32,749 bases of DNA from an uncultured Alphaproteobacteria bacterium (GCA_938048165.1 CALIBP010000165.1:1-32749); one strand, 5' to 3'. Positions 16,163 to 24,963 are shown, counted from the first letter of the stretch. Made by a program: numbers and translations. Notes: generated from the sequence alone by a model not told the origin.

Positions 16163-16170
16163 TTATTTTT

Positions 16171-17745
16171 CTATTGCATCTTCAGTTCGCGCCAGCGCTC
16201 GTGCTCATCAGGATAATGTACCCAGCCATTTAATTTTGGGTTCATTGCCTCAAAAGTCGCCGGATAGGCCGTGAGGATCCATGGAGCGTCTGTCACCCAC
16301 AACTTCTGAGCCTCGTCCATCATTGCAAGACGCTTGCCGGCATCGAGTTCCTCACGGGACATGTCAATCAACTCGTCAACACGCGAGTTAGAATAGGCAG
16401 ACCTGTTTGACACGCCCTTTGAATGAGAGATCAGATACATCGTATACACAGGGTCAAGAACGATCGGTCCGTCTTCCCATGTGAAGAAGCACATGCTCAT
16501 CTCTTTTGGAGACCCTTTGGCGCGCATCTCAGACGTGGTGACCCTTGTTGGCTGAATGTTCACGCCCACTTTCTTCAGCATGTCAGCAACCTGGATGGCG
16601 ACTGGCTCCTGGTGCCAGAACGCATCGGCATAAAGGAGCTGGATCGGCTCCGAGATGCCATTCGGGAAACCTGCTTCAGCAAGCAACGCCTTGGCTTTTG
16701 CCGGATCATAGTCATAGTCAAAATGATCGGGGTTATAACCGTCCACAATCGGCGGCACTACAGACTTGGCTATATCAGCCTGCCCGGCAAACACAGCGTT
16801 GTTGAGCGCGTCTTTGTCGACTGCGTAGTTAAATGCCTGACGCACGCGAACATCGTCGAACGGTTTACATTTCGGATTCATTCTGGCCGAAGCGATTGAA
16901 CGACCGGATGCACGGTCAACCTTCACGTTTGCATCCTTCTGCAGATCGACAACCTTTTGGATGGAGGGGCGATCGATTAGATGCACCTGACCGGTTTTAA
17001 GAAGTGTCACCCGGCTTGCTTCTGATGGCACCTCTTTGTAGATCACCCGGTCGAAGTGCAAGTCGCCACCAAAGTAGTTTTTGTTCGCGACATACACCGC
17101 CTGATCGTCGGGGCGGAGAGTTTCAAGGTGATAGGCACCAAAGCCTGCAGTGTTGGACTGCATCCATTTCAACGCCCAGGGGTCATCACTTGTTGCGTGT
17201 TTTTTGACCTCTGTTGAGTCATAGATCCCGGGCACATAAAGCGTGAGAGCCTTCAGGAAAATCGAACTTGGCGCTGACAGGGTAAATTCGACTTCATATT
17301 TCGAAATCGCTTTCACACCAGTGACATTTGAAACGCGCGCGATGAAATTACCGGTTCGTTTCTGAGCGAAAGACTTAGACCAGCTCCATTCAACATCGTC
17401 CGCGGTAAGCTCATTACCATACGGGCTCTTGATACCTTCACGAAGTTTGAAAACCCATGTCTTTCCGTCTTCAGAAATTTTCCAGCTTTCAGCGAGATGA
17501 GGTTCCACTGTGCCTGGATCATTGACAGTACGACCATCAACCACCTTTTTGCCATAGACCACCAAATTCTCATAAGTTTGGACGACTACGTTCTGGGTGT
17601 GCGCCTTGAGTGCATCACCATCAAACCCTTCAGGAACTTGTGGTGAAGCAACGATTAGCGTCTCCGCTGAGGCTGCTCCAGCAATGGCGGTAAAAGCCAT
17701 TGAAGCAGCAGCGGTCAGCAGTAACTTCTTCTTATTTTTATGCAT
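16171..17745 (-). CDS. ABC transporter substrate-binding protein, family 5 (peptide/nickel type)
   Basis: A 524-residue periplasmic binding protein. The first 27 residues form a signal peptide: KNKKK, a hydrophobic core, and an ASA cleavage site before ETL. The mature protein shows the SBP_bac_5 pattern: YENLV, a LAESWKISEDGKTWVFKLREG segment (in part) near 90-110, VRQAFNYAVDKDAL near 300, and a proline/tryptophan-rich C-terminus. The start at 17745 has GGGAGG 7-8 bases upstream. The family binds peptides, opines, nickel complexes, bile acids, plant compounds and others. Here it is encoded between a DUF2848 gene and its permeases in an operon of redox enzymes, so I infer a non-peptide organic substrate for the catabolic pathway. 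Confidence 0.95.
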   Translation of the reverse strand: MHKNKKKLLLTAAASMAFTAIAGAASAETLIVASPQVPEGFDGDALKAHTQNVVVQTYENLVVYGKKVVDGRTVNDPGTVEPHLAESWKISEDGKTWVFKLREGIKSPYGNELTADDVEWSWSKSFAQKRTGNFIARVSNVTGVKAISKYEVEFTLSAPSSIFLKALTLYVPGIYDSTEVKKHATSDDPWALKWMQSNTAGFGAYHLETLRPDDQAVYVANKNYFGGDLHFDRVIYKEVPSEASRVTLLKTGQVHLIDRPSIQKVVDLQKDANVKVDRASGRSIASARMNPKCKPFDDVRVRQAFNYAVDKDALNNAVFAGQADIAKSVVPPIVDGYNPDHFDYDYDPAKAKALLAEAGFPNGISEPIQLLYADAFWHQEPVAIQVADMLKKVGVNIQPTRVTTSEMRAKGSPKEMSMCFFTWEDGPIVLDPVYTMYLISHSKGVSNRSAYSNSRVDELIDMSREELDAGKRLAMMDEAQKLWVTDAPWILTAYPATFEAMNPKLNGWVHYPDEHERWRELKMQ

Positions 17746-17777
17746 GTGTTTTCCTCCCTTTGAAATGGATGTCTGGT

Positions 17778-18515
17778 TTAAACCTGTCTACCTTGAGGAT
17801 TGAAGAACGGCACTCGAAAGCCTGATTTGACCTCGTTTAGAATATCCACAACGTCATATTGGGCATCGATTTGCCGCTTCAGTTTAGGCGTCTCCAACTG
17901 GTAACGCCATTTATTGCCATACCCGAGCGCCTTGTCGACGCTGACATATGTACCGCAATAAACCATGTAATTCTTATCTGGCAGATTGTTGACCCGTTCC
18001 TTCAATATCGAAAGAATATCGGGTGGAGACAGGAATTTGCTAACTCCGACTTCCTGATAAAGTCTGTCATCCACCCAGCTGCGCATGATGCAATCATCCC
18101 AAGTGTCAGCAATGTCATCCCAAGCCCAGAAAGTTGGTGCCAGATGATTCACGCATGCTTGTTTTGATCCCGGAATGGAAACGGTTTCAAGCGCCCGGTC
18201 GGTATGATCGCTACCGACACCAACATGGATTTTATCACCGACATGAATAACGATTTCCACTTCGCCAGACGTTTGTGCAGATTGTACAAAAACGCTGCTG
18301 CCAGTATCGAGGGCATGCAGCCCGATTGGATATATGCGGGGGGCGGGCACGTCTGAGGCTATGTAAATACCTGATTTAGCTACCTCTTCCTGATGCGCAA
18401 CAGCGGCATCTGGGTCCCGCGTGGCGGAGCCGAAATTATACATCCGCTCTATATGAAGGCTTTCGCTGCTGGTGCTTCCATCCAAATTGTCTATCGTGAC
18501 ATCAACCTGACGCAT
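17778..18515 (-). CDS. DUF2848 family protein
   Basis: A 245-residue protein that I recognise as DUF2848. Landmarks are the NFGSATRDPDAAVAHQEEVA block near 27-46, an IYPIG segment near 61, and TSGEVEIVIHVGDKIHVGVG (in part) with SDHTDR near 101-106, then SIPGSKQAC and the aspartate/tryptophan-rich WAWDDIADTWDD. The function of the family is not established, to my knowledge. It is related in shape to fumarylacetoacetate hydrolase-like proteins, so hydrolysis or lysis of a carbonyl compound is possible. The start has a good AGGAG site upstream and lies 15 bases after the dioxygenase stop. The gene directly precedes the importer's binding protein, suggesting a role early in the pathway. Confidence 0.88.
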   Translation of the reverse strand: MRQVDVTIDNLDGSTSSESLHIERMYNFGSATRDPDAAVAHQEEVAKSGIYIASDVPAPRIYPIGLHALDTGSSVFVQSAQTSGEVEIVIHVGDKIHVGVGSDHTDRALETVSIPGSKQACVNHLAPTFWAWDDIADTWDDCIMRSWVDDRLYQEVGVSKFLSPPDILSILKERVNNLPDKNYMVYCGTYVSVDKALGYGNKWRYQLETPKLKRQIDAQYDVVDILNEVKSGFRVPFFNPQGRQV

Positions 18516-18530
18516 CGATTACTACTCCTG

Positions 18531-19583
18531 CTATGCAAGCTCTGTGAGGTCGAGAAGGACAGGATCTGTTCCTGGTCCGGTATGTCGGCGCCACATCCAG
18601 AACCGTTTCAGATTTCGTCCACCGGTTGTTCCGGGGGTGAATGCCTCGCGACCATGCAGGAACGCAAGATTGTTCATCACCAGAAGTTCACCCGGCCGCA
18701 AAAGTGTCCTGAAGGACAAATTGTGCCGCTCGATAACCTCGTCGAGGAAATCAAGTGCCTCGGTCTGACTGTTGGTAAGGGGTGTTCCCGCCAACTCCAT
18801 GCCCGGAGAAATCATTACCCTCGCATAATGGATGAGCAACTCTCCATTACGGAATTCCAAGATGGGTTTCTGGACAGTGGGCCCCCTTGACGGCCAGACC
18901 TGTGCTTGTGGCGCGCGGAAATGATAGGTATCAAAGTAGTGGGGAAGCAGGTCTGGACGCTCATTGATGATTGTACGCAGGATTGTCTGCGCGGACACGA
19001 TTGTGCTTTCACCACCTTCGTCAGACGCCTCATAGCAATAAAGCCCAAGGTAACAGGGGGCGCGTGGTTCCAAACAACCATTGTCGGAATGTTTGGCTGA
19101 CCGGTTTGCGCTGGCTCCGATGCGGGTTGGGTCAGTGTTCGCGACACCTTTGTCGGCAACGGTAAACAGCCTCAGATCACGGTCGATTCCCTGTCGAACG
19201 ATCTGGCCGAAATAATTACAGATGGCCCAGCCTACTATTTCAAAATCGTCCTCGGATAAATGGGCAAGTCCTGTATCCACAACCACGAAACCATGGCCGA
19301 CATCCAGCGTTTGTCTGAGTGACGTCATATCCTTCGCCAACGAAGGGAGCCTGAAATCTTCTTGGGTGATTGTCGTCAGATCAAGGTTGTTGGCGTCTTT
19401 GAATGCCAGCCCCCGTTTGATTTCTTGATGGACGTTCTCACCAAGAGTGAATCTTGTTTCCTGTGCATTGGACAAGGACTGTGCAGTCCAGTTTCTATTT
19501 TTGAAGGCATCCTCGGATTGTCTTGCGCTCTCTATTATGCCTTCAGCAACGCGTCTCCCCGTTTCCTCGATGTTCACGCGCAT
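18531..19583 (-). CDS. TauD/TfdA family Fe(II)/2-oxoglutarate-dependent dioxygenase
   Basis: A 350-residue protein with the TauD facial triad: H165 and D167 in KHSDN, and distal H310 in NNLAFLHGREAF. The arginines in RNLKRFWMWR (323-332) are suited to bind 2-oxoglutarate. The PG-ELLVMNN strand before the distal histidine is typical. The first 85 residues are an extra N-terminal region. The family hydroxylates or demethylates its substrates using Fe(II), 2-oxoglutarate and oxygen; members include taurine dioxygenase, TfdA and gamma-butyrobetaine hydroxylase. It is upstream of the DUF2848 and importer genes, with 300 bases before the GMC gene. The start ATG has no strong ribosome-binding site, so the exact start is uncertain. 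Confidence 0.9.
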   Translation of the reverse strand: MRVNIEETGRRVAEGIIESARQSEDAFKNRNWTAQSLSNAQETRFTLGENVHQEIKRGLAFKDANNLDLTTITQEDFRLPSLAKDMTSLRQTLDVGHGFVVVDTGLAHLSEDDFEIVGWAICNYFGQIVRQGIDRDLRLFTVADKGVANTDPTRIGASANRSAKHSDNGCLEPRAPCYLGLYCYEASDEGGESTIVSAQTILRTIINERPDLLPHYFDTYHFRAPQAQVWPSRGPTVQKPILEFRNGELLIHYARVMISPGMELAGTPLTNSQTEALDFLDEVIERHNLSFRTLLRPGELLVMNNLAFLHGREAFTPGTTGGRNLKRFWMWRRHTGPGTDPVLLDLTELA

Positions 19584-19883
19584 CGGTTGTTACAGCCATT
19601 AAAAGGCAACACCAAAGTCTCGCCTTGCCAAACTGTCAGAAAATCAAAATGCAAAAAATCGCCCCCCAAAATGGTCGCCAAGCAAGATAAGCTGTTTGTC
19701 CGACCAGATGCCATATGATGGCGTTCTGTTTTGTATTTTCAGCTTTCCATCGAACAAAGGCGTCCGTCAATTGCCGGATAAACGCTCACATGCAATGCAT
19801 TGCAAGTCAACCCGTTGGGTATCTAATATAGTTATTGCAAATCTCAAAAGATGTGCGTTCCTTTGTAACCGTAGCCGAGTTTT
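19584..19883. other. Intergenic region between GMC and dioxygenase genes
   Basis: 300 bases with no credible gene; short open frames here look unlike proteins. It probably holds the promoter for the minus-strand dioxygenase-transporter operon. The one outstanding element is the 14-base perfect palindrome at 19791-19804, with TTGACT immediately upstream of it on the minus strand as a possible -35. I found no convincing terminator for the GMC gene. Confidence 0.6.
19791..19804. promoter_or_regulatory. 14-bp perfect palindrome, candidate operator
   Basis: TGCAATGCATTGCA is self-complementary over all 14 bases. It lies about 210 bases upstream of the dioxygenase start, next to a TTGACT on the minus strand. 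Symmetry and location fit a binding site for a dimeric regulator; no regulator is assigned. Confidence 0.4.
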
Positions 19884-21494
19884 TCAGCGGCCTCGCGTGA
19901 GGATATGGTCTGAAGTTCTCAAGGAAATCGCCTGGATTGTATTTGTTGGATTGACTGCCGCAGCGGTGACGAATGCCCCGCCATCTATGACAAAAAGTCC
20001 TTTTATATCATGTGACTCACACCATTCATTTGTCACAGATGTCTCAGGATCATGTCCCATGCGCGCGGTCCCCATAAGATGGAAGCCCGCATCTGGCAGG
20101 GTCTGCGTTTCAAAGGTGTCATAGCATCCGGCATGACGCAGCGCTTCCGCTGCCTTTCCCAGGCCATAGTCCAGAGCTTTACGCGCATCGTCAGGAATTC
20201 GGTAGATCATCTTTGCGGCGGGCAGATCGTCATCTGCGATGAGGGTATCGCTCAGTGACACCTGATTTTGCAGATCTGGCATGTCGTCCGAACAGATGGA
20301 AAGACTGTAGGCATATCCGAAATGACGTTCGAATTCTCTGTGGTGAGTTGCACCCCAAGGCATCCTGCGCCCGAGCGATCCGGAAGCCGTAAAGGCAGGA
20401 CCATGTGTCCCGAGAGCCTGCATTTTAAAGCCGCGCCTGAATCCCCGTTTCATGTCTGTTTCATAGAAATGGTGACTAACAAGCGTGCCGGCAGAAAGGC
20501 CCTTGTGACCATCGATCTGATCTTTGAATAACCCTGTAACCCGAGCAAGAGGGTGTAACATGAGACGTTTGCCCACCAGGCCGGATCGGTTAGCCAAACC
20601 ATACGGATTTGATCTGTTTGCCGAGAGATGAAGCAGTCTCGCGGAGCCCACAGCATTGGCAGCGAGAATGACTATTGGTGCTGTTAACCGATGTTCTGAT
20701 CCGTCACTGTCTTTATAGACAATGCCTTGCGTGGCATTTCTGCTGTCGGTCAGTACCTTTGTGACCCGTGCGCCTGTGACAAGCCGGACACCTGCCTTGA
20801 TCGCGAGAGGCCAGTAGACGAGATCTGTTGTTGCCTTGGCTCCATGCGGGCAATTCATTTCACATGGCCCGCAATGGACGCACTGGCCCCGCGTGCCGCC
20901 TTCGGGCGCATTGGTATAAGGAACGGAGTTTATGGCCAATTCAGCCGGCCACCATGACCATCCGAGCTTGTTGAAAGATGTTGCGATCCGACGCGCCCCT
21001 TCCGACAAGGGCAGGGGTGGCAACCTTGGGGGTGTATCAGCTGGATAGGCCGGGTTGCCGACCGCTCCACTGACGCCCATCATCTTTTCATTGATTGCAT
21101 AATATGGCAGCAGATCTTCATAGCCGATTGGCCAATCGTCACCTACGCCATCCAGCGTGTAGGTGCGAAAATCTGACGGGTGAAAGCGTGGGAAATGGCA
21201 TGACCACATCACAGTGCTGCCACCGACCGCGGCATAGGCCAGCGGCTTGATCATACTTTCTGTCGCGTCTATGGCCAGATCAAAATGCAGGTTGCGTTTT
21301 GCGGGACTGGGGTTCCATCGGGTCTGGCGTAAAATTTCCCAGTCATCGGATGTGGCGGGCATGTCATCCTTGCGCTGCCAGTTGCCTCTGTCCAGACAAA
21401 TGATTTTCAGCCCACCGCGCGACAGCCGCCAGGCTGCCGCGGCTCCGGCGGCCCCGGCGCCCACAATTATGACATCGGCTTGGTCTGACAACAT
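19884..21494 (-). CDS. GMC oxidoreductase with ferredoxin-like Cys motif (copy 2)
   Basis: About 536 residues from the ATG at 21494; a further in-frame ATG at 21545 is possible but adds a non-conserved tail. FAD motif VIIVGAGAAGAAAA begins at residue 8. The GMC core includes AVGGSTVMWSCHFPRFHPSDF (in part). The four cysteines of QCVHCGPCEMNCPHGAK have the C-x2-C-x2-C-x3-C spacing seen in copy 1. FHLMGTARMG and AAAVNPTNTIQAI carry the catalytic His and Asn. Similarity to the gene at 8616 is strong along its length (DDWE, MGVSG, LGW-WWPA-AINS blocks), so these are paralogues. Unlike copy 1 it has no small-subunit gene next to it. It is transcribed divergently from the acyl-CoA dehydrogenase. 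Confidence 0.92.
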   Translation of the reverse strand: MLSDQADVIIVGAGAAGAAAAWRLSRGGLKIICLDRGNWQRKDDMPATSDDWEILRQTRWNPSPAKRNLHFDLAIDATESMIKPLAYAAVGGSTVMWSCHFPRFHPSDFRTYTLDGVGDDWPIGYEDLLPYYAINEKMMGVSGAVGNPAYPADTPPRLPPLPLSEGARRIATSFNKLGWSWWPAELAINSVPYTNAPEGGTRGQCVHCGPCEMNCPHGAKATTDLVYWPLAIKAGVRLVTGARVTKVLTDSRNATQGIVYKDSDGSEHRLTAPIVILAANAVGSARLLHLSANRSNPYGLANRSGLVGKRLMLHPLARVTGLFKDQIDGHKGLSAGTLVSHHFYETDMKRGFRRGFKMQALGTHGPAFTASGSLGRRMPWGATHHREFERHFGYAYSLSICSDDMPDLQNQVSLSDTLIADDDLPAAKMIYRIPDDARKALDYGLGKAAEALRHAGCYDTFETQTLPDAGFHLMGTARMGHDPETSVTNEWCESHDIKGLFVIDGGAFVTAAAVNPTNTIQAISLRTSDHILTRGR

Positions 21495-21529
21495 CAAATA
21501 ACCACACAATAAGTTTGCGTTCGACACGA

Positions 21530-21570
21530 CGTTTAACATTTGCATAAACGCAGACGCGTCTGTAGCGTTT
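21530..21570. promoter_or_regulatory. Nested inverted repeats in divergent promoter region
   Basis: Between the divergent GMC and acyl-CoA dehydrogenase genes lie three nested symmetries. CGTTTA (21530-21535) pairs with TAAACG (21545-21550). AAACGC (21546-21551) pairs with GCGTTT (21565-21570). The perfect 12-mer CAGACGCGTCTG is at 21551-21562. TTGCAT (21540-21545) and TAGCGT (21563-21568), 17 bases apart, form a weak plus-strand promoter whose spacer is the palindrome, an arrangement suited to repression. Confidence 0.5.
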
Positions 21571-21602
21571 TATTTTTACGTGCCGGGGAAGACTGTCAGG
21601 CC

Positions 21603-22748
21603 ATGTCATTTGAGATCGAACATCTCTGTGAATCGATTGATAGAATGATGCAAAGACATCTGCCCCCGGACGAAGTCAGACGGCGTGACGAGCAGGCTGA
21701 TCCTCCCAACCATCTTCTTCAAATCTTTTCCAATATGGGGTTGTTTGATCTCGTACTGCCATCGCAGGATAATGATTGGGACAAGAATTGCTGGACGCGC
21801 CTTTCCGTAGTCCAGGAAAGACTTGGTTATCACGCAACAATGGCAGCGCTGTTATTCAACAGGGTTGCCTGCTTCGGAATGATGACCCTGATTACCTCGG
21901 CCAGCAAAGACCAGCAGAACAGGTTTCTGCCTCGCCTGCATGCAGGCGAAGGTGCTTTTGCACTTGCGCTCAGTGAAGCCGGGGCCGGCAGTGATGCCGG
22001 TGCAATCCGCACGCGAGCTGAACGGGACGGATCTGGCTGGAAAATAACCGGGCGAAAAATCTGGATCAGCGGCGCTGCAGACGCCATAAAGATGATTGTC
22101 GCGGCACGAACGGACCCTAACAGCAAGGGTGGGGCGGGCATAACATTGTTCATGGTTGACCCTGATGCTGCAGGTGTATCCATGACCCGTCTCGAGAAAA
22201 TCGGAAACCGCTGCTCGTTGTCCTATGACATTGGTCTTGACGGGGTTCTGGTGACTGACGAGGACGTTATCGGCGCTGTGGGTGGTGGCTTTGACTGCCT
22301 GAAGAAGACGCTATTTTATGCCCGTTCGGGATTATCGGCGGCGGTTGTCGGTACCGCACAGGCAGCGGTCGACCGCGCCGTGGTTCACGCCAGGGAACGT
22401 GAGCAGTTCAGAAAGCCGATCGGCAGTTTTCAGGTAATTGCACATCGACTTGCAAATATGCAGACCGAGGTCGATTTAGCGCGTCTGCTCGCACGCGAAC
22501 TTTCTGCTGCAATTGACGCGGGCCGGGATTGTTCCCGGTTAGCGGCGCAGGCCAAACTTGTATCGACAGAAACCCTGAAGCGTGTGACCGAGCATGGTAT
22601 GCAGATAATGGCAAGTGCTGGATATGCCTCTGAAAGCGACATGAACAGATATTGGCGTGATGCGCGGCTTTACAGTTTCGGTGAGGGATCCAGCGAGATT
22701 TTGCTTGATTTAATTTCTGCCGACATGGGCGTAGGGAGAGGAATTTAA
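21603..22748 (+). CDS. Acyl-CoA dehydrogenase family protein
   Basis: A 381-residue flavoprotein from the ATG at 21603, with GGGGAAG upstream. It is of normal length with all three ACAD domains. The FAD/substrate loop LALSEAGAGSDAGAIRT is at 121-137 and the RKIWISGA strand at 151-158. The dimer/FAD region AREREQFRKPIGSFQ is at 263-277. SFGEGSSEIL at 358-367 contains E361, at the position of the catalytic base in short- and medium-chain enzymes. It introduces an alpha,beta double bond into an acyl-CoA and passes electrons to ETF. First in a four-gene plus-strand operon with an amidohydrolase, a CoA ligase and an OYE-like reductase, it probably acts on the CoA ester made by that ligase. Confidence 0.94.
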   Translation: MSFEIEHLCESIDRMMQRHLPPDEVRRRDEQADPPNHLLQIFSNMGLFDLVLPSQDNDWDKNCWTRLSVVQERLGYHATMAALLFNRVACFGMMTLITSASKDQQNRFLPRLHAGEGAFALALSEAGAGSDAGAIRTRAERDGSGWKITGRKIWISGAADAIKMIVAARTDPNSKGGAGITLFMVDPDAAGVSMTRLEKIGNRCSLSYDIGLDGVLVTDEDVIGAVGGGFDCLKKTLFYARSGLSAAVVGTAQAAVDRAVVHAREREQFRKPIGSFQVIAHRLANMQTEVDLARLLARELSAAIDAGRDCSRLAAQAKLVSTETLKRVTEHGMQIMASAGYASESDMNRYWRDARLYSFGEGSSEILLDLISADMGVGRGI

Positions 22749-22750
22749 CG

Positions 22751-23626
22751 GTGAGTAGCGCGGAGAATAGAATTTTGGCCATCGATACGGTGGTCAATCC
22801 ACATACGCCCGAAATTGTTCAGATGCGACCCGATTGGTCAGGTCGCTTTCATCGCAAGAAGTTCGGCCGGGATGACTCGGTGATGACCGGCTATTCCTAT
22901 GCCGAGATGCTACGCCAGATGGACGCTGCCGGTATTGAAAAGGCATTCCTTGTCGCGAACAAGACGGGGCAGCTTGGTTTGCCGGGTAGCTGGCATCTGC
23001 CATATGAGATGGTCGCCGAAGCGGTACGTCAGTTTCCGGACAGGTTCCATGGCCTTGCCGGATTGGATCCAACCGAGGGGATGGCCGGCGTTCGTGCGCT
23101 CGAGAAGGCAGTTGGTGAACTTGGCTTTATTGGTGCGCACGCCTATCCGCACTGGTTTGAAATGGCACCTGATCACGCGCGCTGGTACCCCTATTACAGC
23201 AAATGTGTTGAACTGGACATTCCGATACTGATGCAGGTCGGGCAGTCACTTGTCTATGAACCGCAGCGCCCGCTGCAGTCGGTTGGCAGACCAATCACAT
23301 TCGATCCGGTTGCATGCCATTTTCCGGAATTGAAACTGGTCGGAATTCACATTGGCATCCCGTGGGCTGACGAGATGATAGCCATGGCTTGGAAGCACGA
23401 GAATGTTCATATAATCGCTGATGCTCACGCCCCGAAATACTGGCCAGAGAGCTTTGTGCGCTACATTGACAGCTATGGGCGTCACAAGGTGATGTTTGGC
23501 ACCGATTTCCCTGTCTTGACCTTTGAGCGGTATCGACAGGAAGTCGACGCACTGGGATTGCGCCCTGAATCATACCGGGCATTTGTTCGTGACAATGCCA
23601 TTCGCCTGTTTGGACTGGAAACGTGA
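22751..23626 (+). CDS. Amidohydrolase family protein (PF04909-type)
   Basis: A 291-residue TIM-barrel protein with a GTG start and GGGAGAGG upstream, 2 bases after the dehydrogenase stop. It follows the amidohydro_2 layout. The first strand is ILAIDTVVNPH; strands toward the end are LVGIHIGIPW at 197-205 and VMFGTDFPVLTFE at 247-259 with D252. Two usual metal ligands look altered. The N-terminal HxH is replaced by a single H18 well after D12, and the strand normally reading I-H-x-G is ILMQVGQS, with Q163. The enzyme may be metal-independent or use fewer ligands. The family includes decarboxylases, lactone hydrolases and hydratases acting on ring-cleavage intermediates. The stop overlaps the next start as GTGA. 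Confidence 0.88.
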   Translation: MSSAENRILAIDTVVNPHTPEIVQMRPDWSGRFHRKKFGRDDSVMTGYSYAEMLRQMDAAGIEKAFLVANKTGQLGLPGSWHLPYEMVAEAVRQFPDRFHGLAGLDPTEGMAGVRALEKAVGELGFIGAHAYPHWFEMAPDHARWYPYYSKCVELDIPILMQVGQSLVYEPQRPLQSVGRPITFDPVACHFPELKLVGIHIGIPWADEMIAMAWKHENVHIIADAHAPKYWPESFVRYIDSYGRHKVMFGTDFPVLTFERYRQEVDALGLRPESYRAFVRDNAIRLFGLET

Positions 23627-24963
23627 TACCCGATCTGCAATTCAAGAGCAGAGACGTCATTTCTGCTATTCAGGAAGAGAATTTCGCCCGAACAATGGAT
23701 CTTTGTTTCGAGCGGCATCCCTATTATCGGAGACGCTTCAAATCCATGGGGCTGTCCCGCAGTGATTTTTGCTCGCTGGCGGATATTCACCTTCTGCCAC
23801 TGATCTCCAAGAAGGAATACGCTGCCGATCCTGAAAGTTTCTGTCTTGAAACAGAGGGTTTGGAGGAGGAATCCACTATCCATTGGGATGTCATGCATAC
23901 GACGGGCACCAGTGGCGGCCGACCAACGCCCTTCCTGTCGACAACCTATGATTTCTACAATACCTTGACCGCCAACCGGCGCGCACTTGAAATCAGGCAT
24001 GTCAGAAGCAGCGACATTGTTGCCAATCTCTGCCCGATGACGCTCTACCCCTATGGGGCCTATCATCGCACCATCGCTGCCTGCAATGTGATGAAAATAC
24101 CGGTTGTCAGCCCACTTCCCGGGAGACCTTCCAAACATTTCCACTGGACATCTCGCCTGGATGAGGTAATCGCCATCATTGCTACCACACATGCCACAAT
24201 CCTGTGGGGCGTGACGAGCTTTGTGCGGCGCATTCTCATTCGGGCCGAGGAAATAGGTGCTGATTTCACCTCTGTTCGACTGGCTTTTGTTACTGGCGAG
24301 GCGGTCAGCGGGGAAATGCGCCGGGATTTAACCGAACGCATGCGCAGGATCGGTCAACCGGATGCATGGGTCAGTGTATCCTATGCCGCTACGGAAATGC
24401 AGGTGGGAGCGGTTGAATGCTGTCCGGACTCCGGTTACCACAACCCCGCGCCGGACCATTTTTATTTCGAAGTCGTAGATCCTGAAAGTCACGCCCCCTT
24501 GCCGGCAGGTCAACGTGGGCTATCCGTGTTAACGCATCTTGATCGGCGAGGAACGGTGCTTCTGCGCTATGCGATGGGGGACTTTGCGGCGCTCAGTTAT
24601 GATCAGTGTCCGCATTGCGGCAGTTGGACCGACCGGTTTGTCGGCATGCCATCGCGCGCGGATGATCTGGTCAAAGTCAAGGGCATGTTGCTGAATCCTG
24701 AAGTCGTCACAGACCTGTTGCTGGCGGATGGGCAGGTGGGTGAATTCCAGGTCGTGATCGACCGCGAAGATATGGAGGACGCGCTTTCTTCAGACCGGAT
24801 GCGATTGTTACTCGATACCGCCCGGGAAGTTGACACAGACCAGATTGCGGAATCCGTGCGCGTGGCCACTGGCATTCGCCCGCTGGTAGAAAAGGTTGAT
24901 CGATTGCAGATTTTCGATCCGGACAAGTCACTTAAGGCCAAGCGTTTTATTGATTTGCGCTAA
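23623..24963 (+). CDS. PaaK-like acyl-CoA ligase (AMP-forming)
   Basis: A 446-residue adenylate-forming enzyme of the phenylacetate-CoA ligase type. It starts with HPYYRRRF and LPLISKKEY blocks. The ATP-binding loop HTTGTSGGRPT is at 92-102, a YAATEMQ motif lies in the centre, and LRYAMGDFA is followed by CPHCGS and a GMPSRADDLVKVKGMLLNP stretch, the family's A8-like hinge. The length is normal for PaaK. It activates a carboxylic acid with ATP and CoA; the acid is unknown, possibly aryl or cyclic. The GTG start overlaps the amidohydrolase stop by 4 bases. Its product is a likely substrate for the acyl-CoA dehydrogenase of the same operon. Confidence 0.92.
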   Translation: MIPDLQFKSRDVISAIQEENFARTMDLCFERHPYYRRRFKSMGLSRSDFCSLADIHLLPLISKKEYAADPESFCLETEGLEEESTIHWDVMHTTGTSGGRPTPFLSTTYDFYNTLTANRRALEIRHVRSSDIVANLCPMTLYPYGAYHRTIAACNVMKIPVVSPLPGRPSKHFHWTSRLDEVIAIIATTHATILWGVTSFVRRILIRAEEIGADFTSVRLAFVTGEAVSGEMRRDLTERMRRIGQPDAWVSVSYAATEMQVGAVECCPDSGYHNPAPDHFYFEVVDPESHAPLPAGQRGLSVLTHLDRRGTVLLRYAMGDFAALSYDQCPHCGSWTDRFVGMPSRADDLVKVKGMLLNPEVVTDLLLADGQVGEFQVVIDREDMEDALSSDRMRLLLDTAREVDTDQIAESVRVATGIRPLVEKVDRLQIFDPDKSLKAKRFIDLR

